Origin: Acidimicrobiaceae bacterium RAAP-2
GTDB lineage: Bacteria > Actinomycetota > Acidimicrobiia > Acidimicrobiales > RAAP-2
Length of the DNA stretch: 59,701 bases
NCBI GenBank assembly: GCA_001443545.1
Contig: LMAD01000011.1
Coordinates: forward strand, 1 to 59,701
Direction: 5' to 3'
The stretch's first letter is position 1. Each line of letters opens with the position of its first letter. The notes beneath the pieces are model-generated. The model saw only the letters and a list, made by a program, of their open reading frames with translations. It was not told the DNA's origin and did not search any database. The position numbers were made by a program, and so were the translations under genes. Shown here piece after piece: positions 35,417 to 42,586 of this stretch.

Positions 35417-36228
35417 TGCAGACCCCCGAAGAGGTCGACGTCGTCGCCGGACGCCTCGTGACGGGACCAGGCCCGCTGGTAGTACTCGGTGCCGAAGAGG
35501 GCGAGGAAGAGCTCGGGGTCCATCGTGACCAGGTCGGCGTTGTCGATCTGGGAGGCGTGGGTCGCGATGGCGCGTTGCTTGAGCGCCGACCGGTCGCGAA
35601 CGTCCATCGTCGTGGCGACCAGCTCATCGGCGACACCGATGCCGGCGTCGAGCACCCAGGCCGGCAGGAAGATCTCGAGGGCCTGGGCGTCGGGGACGAA
35701 GCGCGAAAGGATGCTCTGGGGCACGATCGGGTAGTAGAGCCGTTCGACCGTGCTCGATTGCGCCACGGCGGCGCGCGTGACGACGTTGGCCATGACGTGG
35801 TCGGGGTGGCCGTAGAAGCCGTTCTCGTCGTAGGTCAGCACCACCGTGGCGTCGAGCTCATCGAAGAGGGCCCCGAGCGTCGCGGCGACGCGCTCGACGT
35901 CCACGCGCGCGAAGGCGTGATCGTCGTCGTTCTGGGGCCAACCCGACATCCCCGAGTCGCGGTACCCCAACTGGACGACTCGCTCGAATCCCACCAGCGC
36001 CGAGGCGGCGGCGAGCTCGCTGGCGCGCACCAGGAGCGTCTGGGCCGTGTCGTGATCGGGGTCGTCACCGGCTCGACCGGCCGGATCGAGACCGTACCGG
36101 CCGTCGGTGCAGGTCACCAGCACCACGCGATAGCCCAGCGCGGCGTAGTGCGACGAGACGCCACCGGTGAAGAGCGCCTCGTCGTCGGGGTGGGCGTGCA
36201 CGCACACCAGGGTTGGTCGAATACTCAC
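35413..36228 (-). CDS. Second LmbE/PIG-L family amidase (Mca/MshB paralog)
   Basis: The 271-aa protein repeats the layout of its downstream neighbour: CVHAHPDDEALFTGG, VTCTDGRYGLDPAG, LGYRDSGMSGWPQNDD and YGHPDHVMANV, then diverges in the C-terminal half. It may be a second conjugate amidase with another specificity or serve as MshB-type deacetylase. GTG 36228 has TAGTCT (36235-36240) six bases upstream. The first three bases of that hexamer are the stop codon of the Nramp gene on the same strand. Confidence 0.82.
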   Translation of the reverse strand: MSIRPTLVCVHAHPDDEALFTGGVSSHYAALGYRVVLVTCTDGRYGLDPAGRAGDDPDHDTAQTLLVRASELAAASALVGFERVVQLGYRDSGMSGWPQNDDDHAFARVDVERVAATLGALFDELDATVVLTYDENGFYGHPDHVMANVVTRAAVAQSSTVERLYYPIVPQSILSRFVPDAQALEIFLPAWVLDAGIGVADELVATTMDVRDRSALKQRAIATHASQIDNADLVTMDPELFLALFGTEYYQRAWSRHEASGDDVDLFGGLQ

Positions 36229-36234
36229 TACCCG

Positions 36235-36240
36235 AGACTA
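36235..36240 (-). promoter_or_regulatory. -10 of the amidase pair, overlapping the Nramp stop codon
   Basis: TAGTCT on the minus strand precedes GTG 36228 by six bases. Its TAG is also the stop codon of the upstream Nramp-like gene, so the amidase operon can be started independently inside that reading frame. Confidence 0.5.
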
Positions 36241-37818
36241 CGAGGTCGTCAATTGGATGATGCGCACGACCAACAGGGTCCCCGCGATCGCCAGGTAGGC
36301 CCCGTTGGCCCCGAGCAACCAGCGCCGAGACCGCGACTGGACGGGCGGTTCGAGCAGGGCCAGCCGCGGCATGCGCCAGTCGAGGCGATCGATCTCGTAG
36401 TGCGGTTGGGGCCCGACCCGACGCAGCCCGATCGGCAGACCGACGGCTAGTCCGACGACCGCCAGCGCGCCCAGTCCCTCGAGCAGCCCGACCACGGGCG
36501 CCGACGGGAACATCGTAGAGACCATCATTACCACCGAGAGCACGACGAGCGCGCCCACGATGATCACCGCTACGGCGTTCAGCCAACGCGGATTCGTCCA
36601 CGGTCCGAGCGCCGCTCGGTCGTTGGCGAGGAGCAGCACGATGATCGAGGTACTCGGCAGCATCAGTCCACTCATCGCCTGCACCGCGAGGGTGATGATG
36701 CCCAGTGGAGCACCGGGCAGCAGCGTGACCGCACCGGCCACGATCAGCAGGCCCGCGAAGATCCCGTAGAACCCCTTGGCCTCACGGATCGGCACGTCGA
36801 GTCCTTGGTTGAACCGGTTCGAGAGGTCCCCCACCGCGTAACTACTCGCCAGGGTGACCGTGGCCGCCCCGACGATCGACGCGTTCAACAAGATGATCGC
36901 GAAGAAGGCCCCGGCCCCGTGGCCGACGTAGCGACCGAGACCGCGAGCGACGTCGAGGGCGTTGACGTAGGCGTTGGTACCGCCGTGGTGGGAGAGTCCG
37001 GCCGCCGTGACCCCGACGAGAAAGGACGCGACCAACACGACGACGACCGATCCGATCACGGTGTCGGCTCGCTCGTAGTTAAGCCAGCGCGGCGAAATCT
37101 TCTTGTCGACGATGTTGCTCTCTTGGAAGAATAACTGCCACGGGGCGACGGTCGTGCCGATGATCGAGATGATCAGCAACACGCTGGCCGAGTTCGCACC
37201 GCCTCGGATGCCCGGGACGATCAGGCTGTGGGTCATCGTCGCCGTGGCGACGTGCGCTCGCAAGACGAGCGGGATGACGATGACGTTGGTCGCCACGAAG
37301 AGCATCATGAACCGCTCCCAGCGGCGAAACGAGCCGGTCGCGGTCACGGCGAAGAGCGCCACCACGGCCAGTGGTACCGACAGGTAGGGCGAGACGCCGA
37401 AGTACTCCATCGACAACGAAATGCCGATGAACTCGGTGATGATGATCAAGAAGTTGAGCAGCAGGATCGACCCAATCGAGACGTTGCCCCAGCGTCGACC
37501 GATCCGCTCGCGGATCAGCCGACCGTGGCCCACGCCGGTCACCGCGCCGAGTCGCGCGACCATCTCCTGGTTGACGATCAGCACCGGGATCAGCAGGGGC
37601 AGGGTCCAAAGCAGGGAGTACCCGAAGTTCTGACCGGCCTGGGCGTACGTCGAGACCCCGCCGGCATCGTTGTCGCCGACCATGACGATCAGCCCGGGCC
37701 CGATGATGGCGAGCAGCGTGAGCAGACGCGCGCGAGCACCGCGACGTTCGCCGGTGTCGTGGGACGAGATCGTCCCGAAGGCGCCGCGGATCTGCTGGTG
37801 TCGATTCTCGTTCTCCAC
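36238..37818 (-). CDS. Nramp-fold transporter with non-canonical metal-site motifs
   Basis: The 526-aa protein has about eleven membrane segments. The first helix reads IIGPGLIVMVGDNDAGGVSTYAQAG, aligned with the Nramp helix containing DPGN; here the motif is DAGG. The sixth helix has TTVAPWQLFFQESN where Nramps have MPHN. Both coordinating motifs are thus changed, as in Nramp-related proteins that move magnesium or other hard cations rather than Mn/Fe. GTG 37818 has AGGAGG upstream. The preceding gene on this strand is an MgtE-like sensor, which supports Mg2+ transport. Substrate assignment is inference. Confidence 0.85.
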   Translation of the reverse strand: MENENRHQQIRGAFGTISSHDTGERRGARARLLTLLAIIGPGLIVMVGDNDAGGVSTYAQAGQNFGYSLLWTLPLLIPVLIVNQEMVARLGAVTGVGHGRLIRERIGRRWGNVSIGSILLLNFLIIITEFIGISLSMEYFGVSPYLSVPLAVVALFAVTATGSFRRWERFMMLFVATNVIVIPLVLRAHVATATMTHSLIVPGIRGGANSASVLLIISIIGTTVAPWQLFFQESNIVDKKISPRWLNYERADTVIGSVVVVLVASFLVGVTAAGLSHHGGTNAYVNALDVARGLGRYVGHGAGAFFAIILLNASIVGAATVTLASSYAVGDLSNRFNQGLDVPIREAKGFYGIFAGLLIVAGAVTLLPGAPLGIITLAVQAMSGLMLPSTSIIVLLLANDRAALGPWTNPRWLNAVAVIIVGALVVLSVVMMVSTMFPSAPVVGLLEGLGALAVVGLAVGLPIGLRRVGPQPHYEIDRLDWRMPRLALLEPPVQSRSRRWLLGANGAYLAIAGTLLVVRIIQLTTS

Positions 37819-37939
37819 GTCACCTCCTCTCGTCGTCGTGGGTGACCACGACGGGCCCAGAGGCGGGTTAGAGACCTGCCAGACGGACCGACCGTGGTCG
37901 GGTTGGGTCGAACTGCACTATCGAACGCGAACTGGTACT

Positions 37940-37961
37940 AGGGGGTTTCAGACAACCCCCT
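37940..37961 (-). promoter_or_regulatory. Stem-loop between the MgtE-like and Nramp-like genes
   Basis: AGGGGGTT (37940-37947) pairs perfectly with AACCCCCT (37954-37961), loop TCAGAC. It lies 27 bases after the MgtE-like stop and about 120 bases before the Nramp start, on the same strand. No U-tract follows, so it may attenuate or stabilise rather than fully terminate. Confidence 0.4.
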
Positions 37962-37987
37962 TAGAACGTGGCCGCGGCGTACGGGCA

Positions 37988-39247
37988 CTATTCCTCCCCC
38001 GCCGTCATGCCGAACTCACGCCGCCAGCCCTGCGGCAGCAGCTCTTCGAGCAGGTCGTCAACCGTCACGACCCCGATCATGTGTCCGTGCGCCTCGTCCA
38101 CGACGGGCAGCACCGTCAGATTGAAGTCACTCATCTTTCGCGCGACCCGGTGGAGGTCCCAGTGCGGGTGCACGTGGGCCAGCTGCGTACGCGCAACCCC
38201 GAGGGCGAGTTCGTTCGCGCGAGCGCGCACCAGGCCCGCGATGGCCGCCGCCCCGACGGGCTGGCCCTGTTCGTCGATGACGTAGACGCTCTGGAGCGCT
38301 TCGGCCGGCACCCGCGAGACCCGCACTGCCTCGAGGGCCTCCGCGACGGTTGCGGTCACCGGAACCGAGACGAAGTCGGGGTTCATCATCCCCCCCGCGG
38401 TGTCGGCGTTATAGGCGAGCAGATTTCGAACTTTGGCCTGCTGACCGGCGGGCAGGTTCTCGAGGATCGTCAGGCGGCGCTCTTGGTCGATCTCACTGAT
38501 CAGGTCGGCCGCGTTGTCGGGTTCCATTCGCGCGAGCAACCGGGCGGCGTCCGCGTCGCTTCGGTCCTCGAGGAACTCGAGCTGGTGGGTCGTGTCGAGC
38601 TCTTCGAAGACGTCGGCCTCGAGTTCTCGGTCGAGTCCGACCGCTTCGATGATCTCCTCGCCCTCCTCGTGACTCGCCTGTTCCACGAGGTCGGCGATCT
38701 GGGCGGGGTGCAGTTTGGCGAGTTTGCGGTACGGGATCCGCAGTCGGGCCGTCGGGACGTGCCCCACGAACGGCTCGATGGAGGCGAAGTCGACGATCAC
38801 CTCGGCTTTGACGCGCTGGCCCATCGACGGTCCGAGGATCCGGCGCAGCAGCGGTCGCCGACCGGGGTCCACCCCCACGACCTCCCAGACCCCGTCGATC
38901 TTGGCCAATTCGATCTCGTTGGCGCTGATCAGCCGGCCCCGGACGAGGTTGATGAGGTGGCGCGCGAGCAGGTCCTCGGCGAGCAGTAGCTCGCCGGGGC
39001 GACGTTCGAAGCGACGCAGGTCGACCCGACGACCTTCGAAGGTGACCCGACCGTGCTCGAGACCGCCGATCTTGCGGATCGGCACGAAGAGGTCACGCCC
39101 CTCGATACGGATCACCGCGCCCACGACCGGCGGGTGGGCGTCGTCGCCGAGCCGCGCGACCAAGTCCTGGACGCGGCCAATCCGGTCACCCTCACGATCG
39201 AAGATCGGACGGTGCAGGAACGTTGAGAGGTGGAAGATGTCCGTCAT
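37988..39247 (-). CDS. Membrane-less MgtE-like protein: PRC-barrel, MgtE N domain, CBS pair
   Basis: The 419-aa soluble protein has one or two PRC-barrel-like modules in residues 1-170 (PIFDREGDRIGRVQDLVARL; GRLISANEIELAKIDGVWEVVGVD). A helical MgtE N-terminal domain covers about 180-290 (LEFLEDRSDADAARLLARMEP; MEPDNAADLISEI), followed by two CBS domains at about 300-410. The five membrane helices of MgtE are missing. In MgtE the N and CBS domains bind Mg2+ and gate the pore, so this looks like a detached magnesium sensor, probably acting on the Nramp-like transporter encoded next. ATG 39247 has TAGTCG close upstream. Confidence 0.88.
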   Translation of the reverse strand: MTDIFHLSTFLHRPIFDREGDRIGRVQDLVARLGDDAHPPVVGAVIRIEGRDLFVPIRKIGGLEHGRVTFEGRRVDLRRFERRPGELLLAEDLLARHLINLVRGRLISANEIELAKIDGVWEVVGVDPGRRPLLRRILGPSMGQRVKAEVIVDFASIEPFVGHVPTARLRIPYRKLAKLHPAQIADLVEQASHEEGEEIIEAVGLDRELEADVFEELDTTHQLEFLEDRSDADAARLLARMEPDNAADLISEIDQERRLTILENLPAGQQAKVRNLLAYNADTAGGMMNPDFVSVPVTATVAEALEAVRVSRVPAEALQSVYVIDEQGQPVGAAAIAGLVRARANELALGVARTQLAHVHPHWDLHRVARKMSDFNLTVLPVVDEAHGHMIGVVTVDDLLEELLPQGWRREFGMTAGEE

Positions 39248-39292
39248 GGGTACGACTACTCGTGACCAGGCTATCGCCGGGACCCGGCGCCG

Positions 39293-39310
39293 TTCACCGG
39301 GGACGGTGAA
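39293..39310 (-). terminator. Hairpin terminator after ltaE
   Basis: TTCACCG (39293-39299) pairs perfectly with CGGTGAA (39304-39310) across a GGGA loop. It lies nine bases beyond the ltaE stop on the minus strand and ahead of the MgtE-like gene. No U-run is present. Confidence 0.5.
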
Positions 39311-39319
39311 TCTTCGGTG

Positions 39320-40336
39320 TCAGCGGCGACGACGGCCCAGGACGTCGGCCACGTACCCCAGGTCCTCGTCGTCGATACCGACGTGGGTTACCAGGCGAAC
39401 CCGGCGGGCCGCGAGCGTGCCAGCCAGCACCCCGTGTTCGGCGAGCTCGGCGACCAACGTGCGCGCGTCGGGGTGGTCGAAGACGACGATGTTCGTGCGA
39501 CACGTGGTGGGGTCGTAGTTCGATTCGGGGAAGGCCGCCGCGACGAGATCGGCCAGGCGGCGGGCCCTCGCGTGGTCGTCGGCCAGGCGATCGACCATCG
39601 TGTCGAGTGCGATCAGACCGGCCGCGGCGAGCACCCCGGCCTGGCGCATCGCACCGCCGAGCCGCTTGCGCTCGACCCGGGCACGCTGCATCAACGCCGC
39701 CGGTCCGGCGAGCAACGAGCCGACGGGCGCTCCGAGGCCCTTGGACAGACAGACCATCACCGTCGTCGCCGGCGCGGCGAAGTCCGCGGCCGAGGTTCCC
39801 GTCGCGATGACCGCGTTGAAGAGTCGCGCGCCGTCGAGGTGGATCGGTCGCTCGACCGCCCCGGCCAACGCCTCGAGGTCCGCGAGGTCCCAGGGCGTCC
39901 CCCCCGAGGGCATGTGCGTGTTCTCGAGCGCCACCGCGCCGACGTGGGCGCGGTGGTCAGCCTCGGCGTCGACGATTTCGACGATTCGCCCGAGGTCGAG
40001 GCGGCCGTCGGCGTCGTCGACGAGGGCGAACTGGACCGACGAGTTGCGCGCCGAAGCGCCCATCTCGAAGTCCACGAGGTGCTGGTTCGCGCCCGCGACG
40101 ATCACGTCGCCGGGACTCGTCAAGACCCGCACGGCCATCTGATTGGCCATCACGCCCGATGGCACGAAGATCGCCGCCTCCTTGGCCAGGATCGCCGCGA
40201 CGCGCGACTCGAGGGCGTTGACCGTAGGGTCCTCGCCGTAGCCGTCGTCGCCGACCGGTGCGGCCGCCATCGCTTCGCGCATCGCCGCGGTCGGCTGGGT
40301 CACGGTATCGCTTCGCAGATCAACGCGCCGGGTCAT
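39320..40336 (-). CDS. ltaE: Low-specificity threonine aldolase
   Basis: The 338-aa PLP enzyme has DLRSDTVTQPTAAMREAM at the N-terminus, GDDGYGEDPTVNALE, FVPSGVMANQMA, LENTHMPSGGTPW, HLDGARLFNA and the PLP lysine in CLSKGLGAPVGS (about 200). It cleaves threonine or allo-threonine to glycine and acetaldehyde. TAGCCT (40343-40348) ends six bases before its ATG on the minus strand, giving a leaderless transcript. It is divergent from the hotdog thioesterase gene across only 35 bases. Confidence 0.93.
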   Translation of the reverse strand: MTRRVDLRSDTVTQPTAAMREAMAAAPVGDDGYGEDPTVNALESRVAAILAKEAAIFVPSGVMANQMAVRVLTSPGDVIVAGANQHLVDFEMGASARNSSVQFALVDDADGRLDLGRIVEIVDAEADHRAHVGAVALENTHMPSGGTPWDLADLEALAGAVERPIHLDGARLFNAVIATGTSAADFAAPATTVMVCLSKGLGAPVGSLLAGPAALMQRARVERKRLGGAMRQAGVLAAAGLIALDTMVDRLADDHARARRLADLVAAAFPESNYDPTTCRTNIVVFDHPDARTLVAELAEHGVLAGTLAARRVRLVTHVGIDDEDLGYVADVLGRRRR

Positions 40337-40342
40337 AGTGCG

Positions 40343-40365
40343 AGGCTACCGTCCGCTCCTAGGAT
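40343..40365. promoter_or_regulatory. Divergent pair of leaderless -10 elements
   Basis: Minus-strand TAGCCT (40343-40348) leads by six bases to the ltaE ATG. Plus-strand TAGGAT (40360-40365) leads by six bases to ATG 40372. The whole divergent promoter region is 35 bases, so -35 contacts for each would lie inside the other unit's region. Confidence 0.55.
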
Positions 40366-40371
40366 GACCGG

Positions 40372-40779
40372 ATGGACGAACTCGAAGGATTCTCCCTCGG
40401 ACCCAACGTGCAGGACCTCCTCGGCGTCGAGACCGTCGAAGCCAGCGCCGACCGGGTCGTGCTGCGCGTCGAAGTCGGCCCCAAGGTCCACCAGCCGTTC
40501 GGCATCTTGCACGGCGGCGTCTCGGCCCTCCTCGCCGAGGGCGCGGCCTCGTTCGGCGGCGCGATCAGCGTGGCCCCCGACCACATCGTGGTCGGTACCG
40601 AGCTCAACTGCTCACACCTGCGTTCGATGTCCGCCGGCGTGCTCACCGCGACCGCGACGCCGATTCGCAAGGGCCGCACCGTGCAGGTCTGGGGCATCGA
40701 CCTCACCGACGAGCGGGGTCGCCAGATCGCGGTCGCCCGCTGCACGCTGCAAGTGCTGAAGGCACCGCCCCGCACCTAG
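40372..40779 (+). CDS. Hotdog-fold thioesterase, PaaI/MenI type
   Basis: The 135-aa protein has the hotdog signature HQPFGILHGGVSALLAEGAASFGG (about 41; catalytic Glu/Asp region with HGG loop), then VGTELNCSHLRSM and a C-terminal TVQVWGIDLTDERG strand. It hydrolyses an acyl-CoA or aryl-CoA thioester in the cytoplasm. Its position before fabH fits acyl-CoA housekeeping, but 1,4-dihydroxynaphthoyl-CoA or phenylacetyl-CoA are alternative substrates. ATG 40372 is at the predicted transcription start. Confidence 0.88.
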   Translation: MDELEGFSLGPNVQDLLGVETVEASADRVVLRVEVGPKVHQPFGILHGGVSALLAEGAASFGGAISVAPDHIVVGTELNCSHLRSMSAGVLTATATPIRKGRTVQVWGIDLTDERGRQIAVARCTLQVLKAPPRT

Positions 40780-40781
40780 GT

Positions 40782-40801
40782 CCCGACCTAGACTGGTCGG
40801 G
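40782..40801. promoter_or_regulatory. Inverted repeat framing the fabH -10 hexamer
   Basis: CCCGACC (40782-40788) and GGTCGGG (40795-40801) are perfect complements, and the six bases between them are TAGACT, a good -10 element. It begins two bases after the thioesterase stop, so it could act as a terminator stem, an operator dyad on the fabH promoter, or both. Confidence 0.45.
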
Positions 40802-40826
40802 TACCGGTCGGCGAAAGGGCTTCTCA

Positions 40827-41747
40827 ATGGGCGTTCGATTCAAGGGGTGGGGTACCGCCGTTCCCGACCGGGTCGTGACCAACGACGAGCTCTCGAAGAC
40901 TCTCGACACCTCCGACGAGTGGATCACCGAGCGGACCGGCATCCGTGAACGCCGCATCGGTGGTTCGGCGAAGTCGCTCGGCGTCCTCGCGGGCCAACGG
41001 GCCCTGGCCGCCTCAGGCTACGGCGTCGAGGACATCGACTTCCTGGTGCTCGCCACGACCACCCCCGACCGGATCACGCCCGCGACCGCCACCCTGATCG
41101 CCGCCGAGATGGGACTCACCTGCCCGGCCATGGACCTCAACGCCGCCTGCAGCGGCTTCATGTACGCCGTGCGCACCGCGTACGGGTTGCTCGAGACGGG
41201 CCAGCGTCGCGTTCTGGTCATCGGCGCCGAGAACCTCTCGCGCTGGACCGACTGGACGGACCGCAACATGGCGGTCCTGCTCGCCGACGGCGCCGGTGGC
41301 GTCGTGCTCGAGTACGACGCCGACGGCACCGACCTGCTCTCGTTCAGCCTCGGCGCGAACGGGAACTGGGCGGACCTGCTCACCTGTGAGCACGGTGGCT
41401 ACATCCAGATGGACGGCAAGGAGGTCTTCCGTCGGGCCGTGCGCGTGGTCGTCGAATCGGCGACGCAAGCCATGACCGACGCCAACGTGAAGGCCGAGGA
41501 CATCGCGCTCGTGGTGCCCCACCAGGCGAACATCCGCATCATCCAGGCCGCCACCCAACGCCTGGGCATCGATATGGAGCGAGCGGTGGTGGTCCTCGAT
41601 CGCTACGGCAACACCTCGAGCGCCTCGATCCCCCTGGCGATGGACGACGCCATCACCAACGGACGGGTCAAGGCCGGCGAGTACGCACTGCTCACGGGCT
41701 TCGGCGCCGGCATGACGTGGGCGAGCGCAGTGGTTCGCTGGTCGTGA
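40827..41747 (+). CDS. fabH: Beta-ketoacyl-ACP synthase III
   Basis: The 306-aa protein has FabH features: TSDEWITERTGIRERRI, the catalytic Cys in DLNAACSGFMYAVR (about 112), the catalytic His in LVVPHQANIRII (about 234) and the Asn in DRYGNTSSASIPLA (about 264). It condenses acyl-CoA with malonyl-ACP to begin fatty acid chains. ATG 40827 follows GAAAGG. The coupled downstream nucleotidyltransferase starts within its stop (GTGA). Confidence 0.94.
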   Translation: MGVRFKGWGTAVPDRVVTNDELSKTLDTSDEWITERTGIRERRIGGSAKSLGVLAGQRALAASGYGVEDIDFLVLATTTPDRITPATATLIAAEMGLTCPAMDLNAACSGFMYAVRTAYGLLETGQRRVLVIGAENLSRWTDWTDRNMAVLLADGAGGVVLEYDADGTDLLSFSLGANGNWADLLTCEHGGYIQMDGKEVFRRAVRVVVESATQAMTDANVKAEDIALVVPHQANIRIIQAATQRLGIDMERAVVVLDRYGNTSSASIPLAMDDAITNGRVKAGEYALLTGFGAGMTWASAVVRWS

Positions 41748-42586
41748 CGGGACCCTCCCTCGTCGTCCTGGCCGCTGGCCGGGCCCGTCGATACGGAGGA
41801 CTCAAGCAACTCGCGCCGATCGGCGTCCACGGGGAGAGCGTCATCGATCTCCTCGCGTCGGACGCCTTCGCCGCCGATTTCGCCCACCTCGTGCTCGTGG
41901 TCAATCCCGAGACTGGCCCCGAGATCCGTCGTCACGTCGAAGCGTCCTGGCCCCGCGAGTGGTCCGTCGACTTCGCGCTCCAGGAGCGTGCATCGGGCAC
42001 GGTCCCCGCGACACTCGCGGCGCTGCCGTACCTGGACGCGACCGCCCCCTTCGCGATCTCCAACGCCGACGATCTCTACGGTCGTGACGTATTCAGCCTC
42101 CTGAGTGAGCACCTCACGACCAAGACCACCAACTGCCTCATCGGTTTTCGTCTGGACCGGGCGCTGGTGGGTGACCTACCGGTGTCGCGCGGCGTCTGCA
42201 ACGTGGTCAACGGCCACCTCACCGACATCGTCGAGCGCCGTCTCGTCCACGACTCACCGGACGGTTTCGTCGCCGACGACGGCCTCTCGCCGGTCTTGCT
42301 CGACCCCGATACGACGGTCTCGATGAACCTGTGGGGCTTTCAACCGGCGATCTGGCCGTTGCTCAGCGAAGCGGTCACCCGGCACGACTTCGCCGCGGTC
42401 CCCGAGGCGTTGCTACCGGACTTCGTCGGCGCGATCCTGCATCACCACCCGCTTCGCTTCGACGTGCTGCTCACGTCAGCGCGGTGCGTGGGGGTCACCC
42501 ACGCCGACGACCTCCCCCTCGTCCAGATGGAGGTCCGCCTGCAGGTCGAACTGGGCGAACGTTCCGAGTACGCCTTCGGCGTCTGA
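41744..42586 (+). CDS. Nucleotidyltransferase (sugar-1-phosphate type)
   Basis: The 280-aa protein opens with LVVLAAGRARRYGGLKQLAPIG, the NTP-binding loop of sugar-phosphate nucleotidyltransferases. It has a central SNADDLYGRDVF whose acidic pair would bind metal, and a C-terminal region without repeats. The GTG start overlaps fabH by GTGA. Activated-sugar formation is the likely chemistry; the sugar is unknown. Its stop (42584-42586) abuts the stop of the convergent dnaE2 with no base between. Confidence 0.82.
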   Translation: MTGPSLVVLAAGRARRYGGLKQLAPIGVHGESVIDLLASDAFAADFAHLVLVVNPETGPEIRRHVEASWPREWSVDFALQERASGTVPATLAALPYLDATAPFAISNADDLYGRDVFSLLSEHLTTKTTNCLIGFRLDRALVGDLPVSRGVCNVVNGHLTDIVERRLVHDSPDGFVADDGLSPVLLDPDTTVSMNLWGFQPAIWPLLSEAVTRHDFAAVPEALLPDFVGAILHHHPLRFDVLLTSARCVGVTHADDLPLVQMEVRLQVELGERSEYAFGV

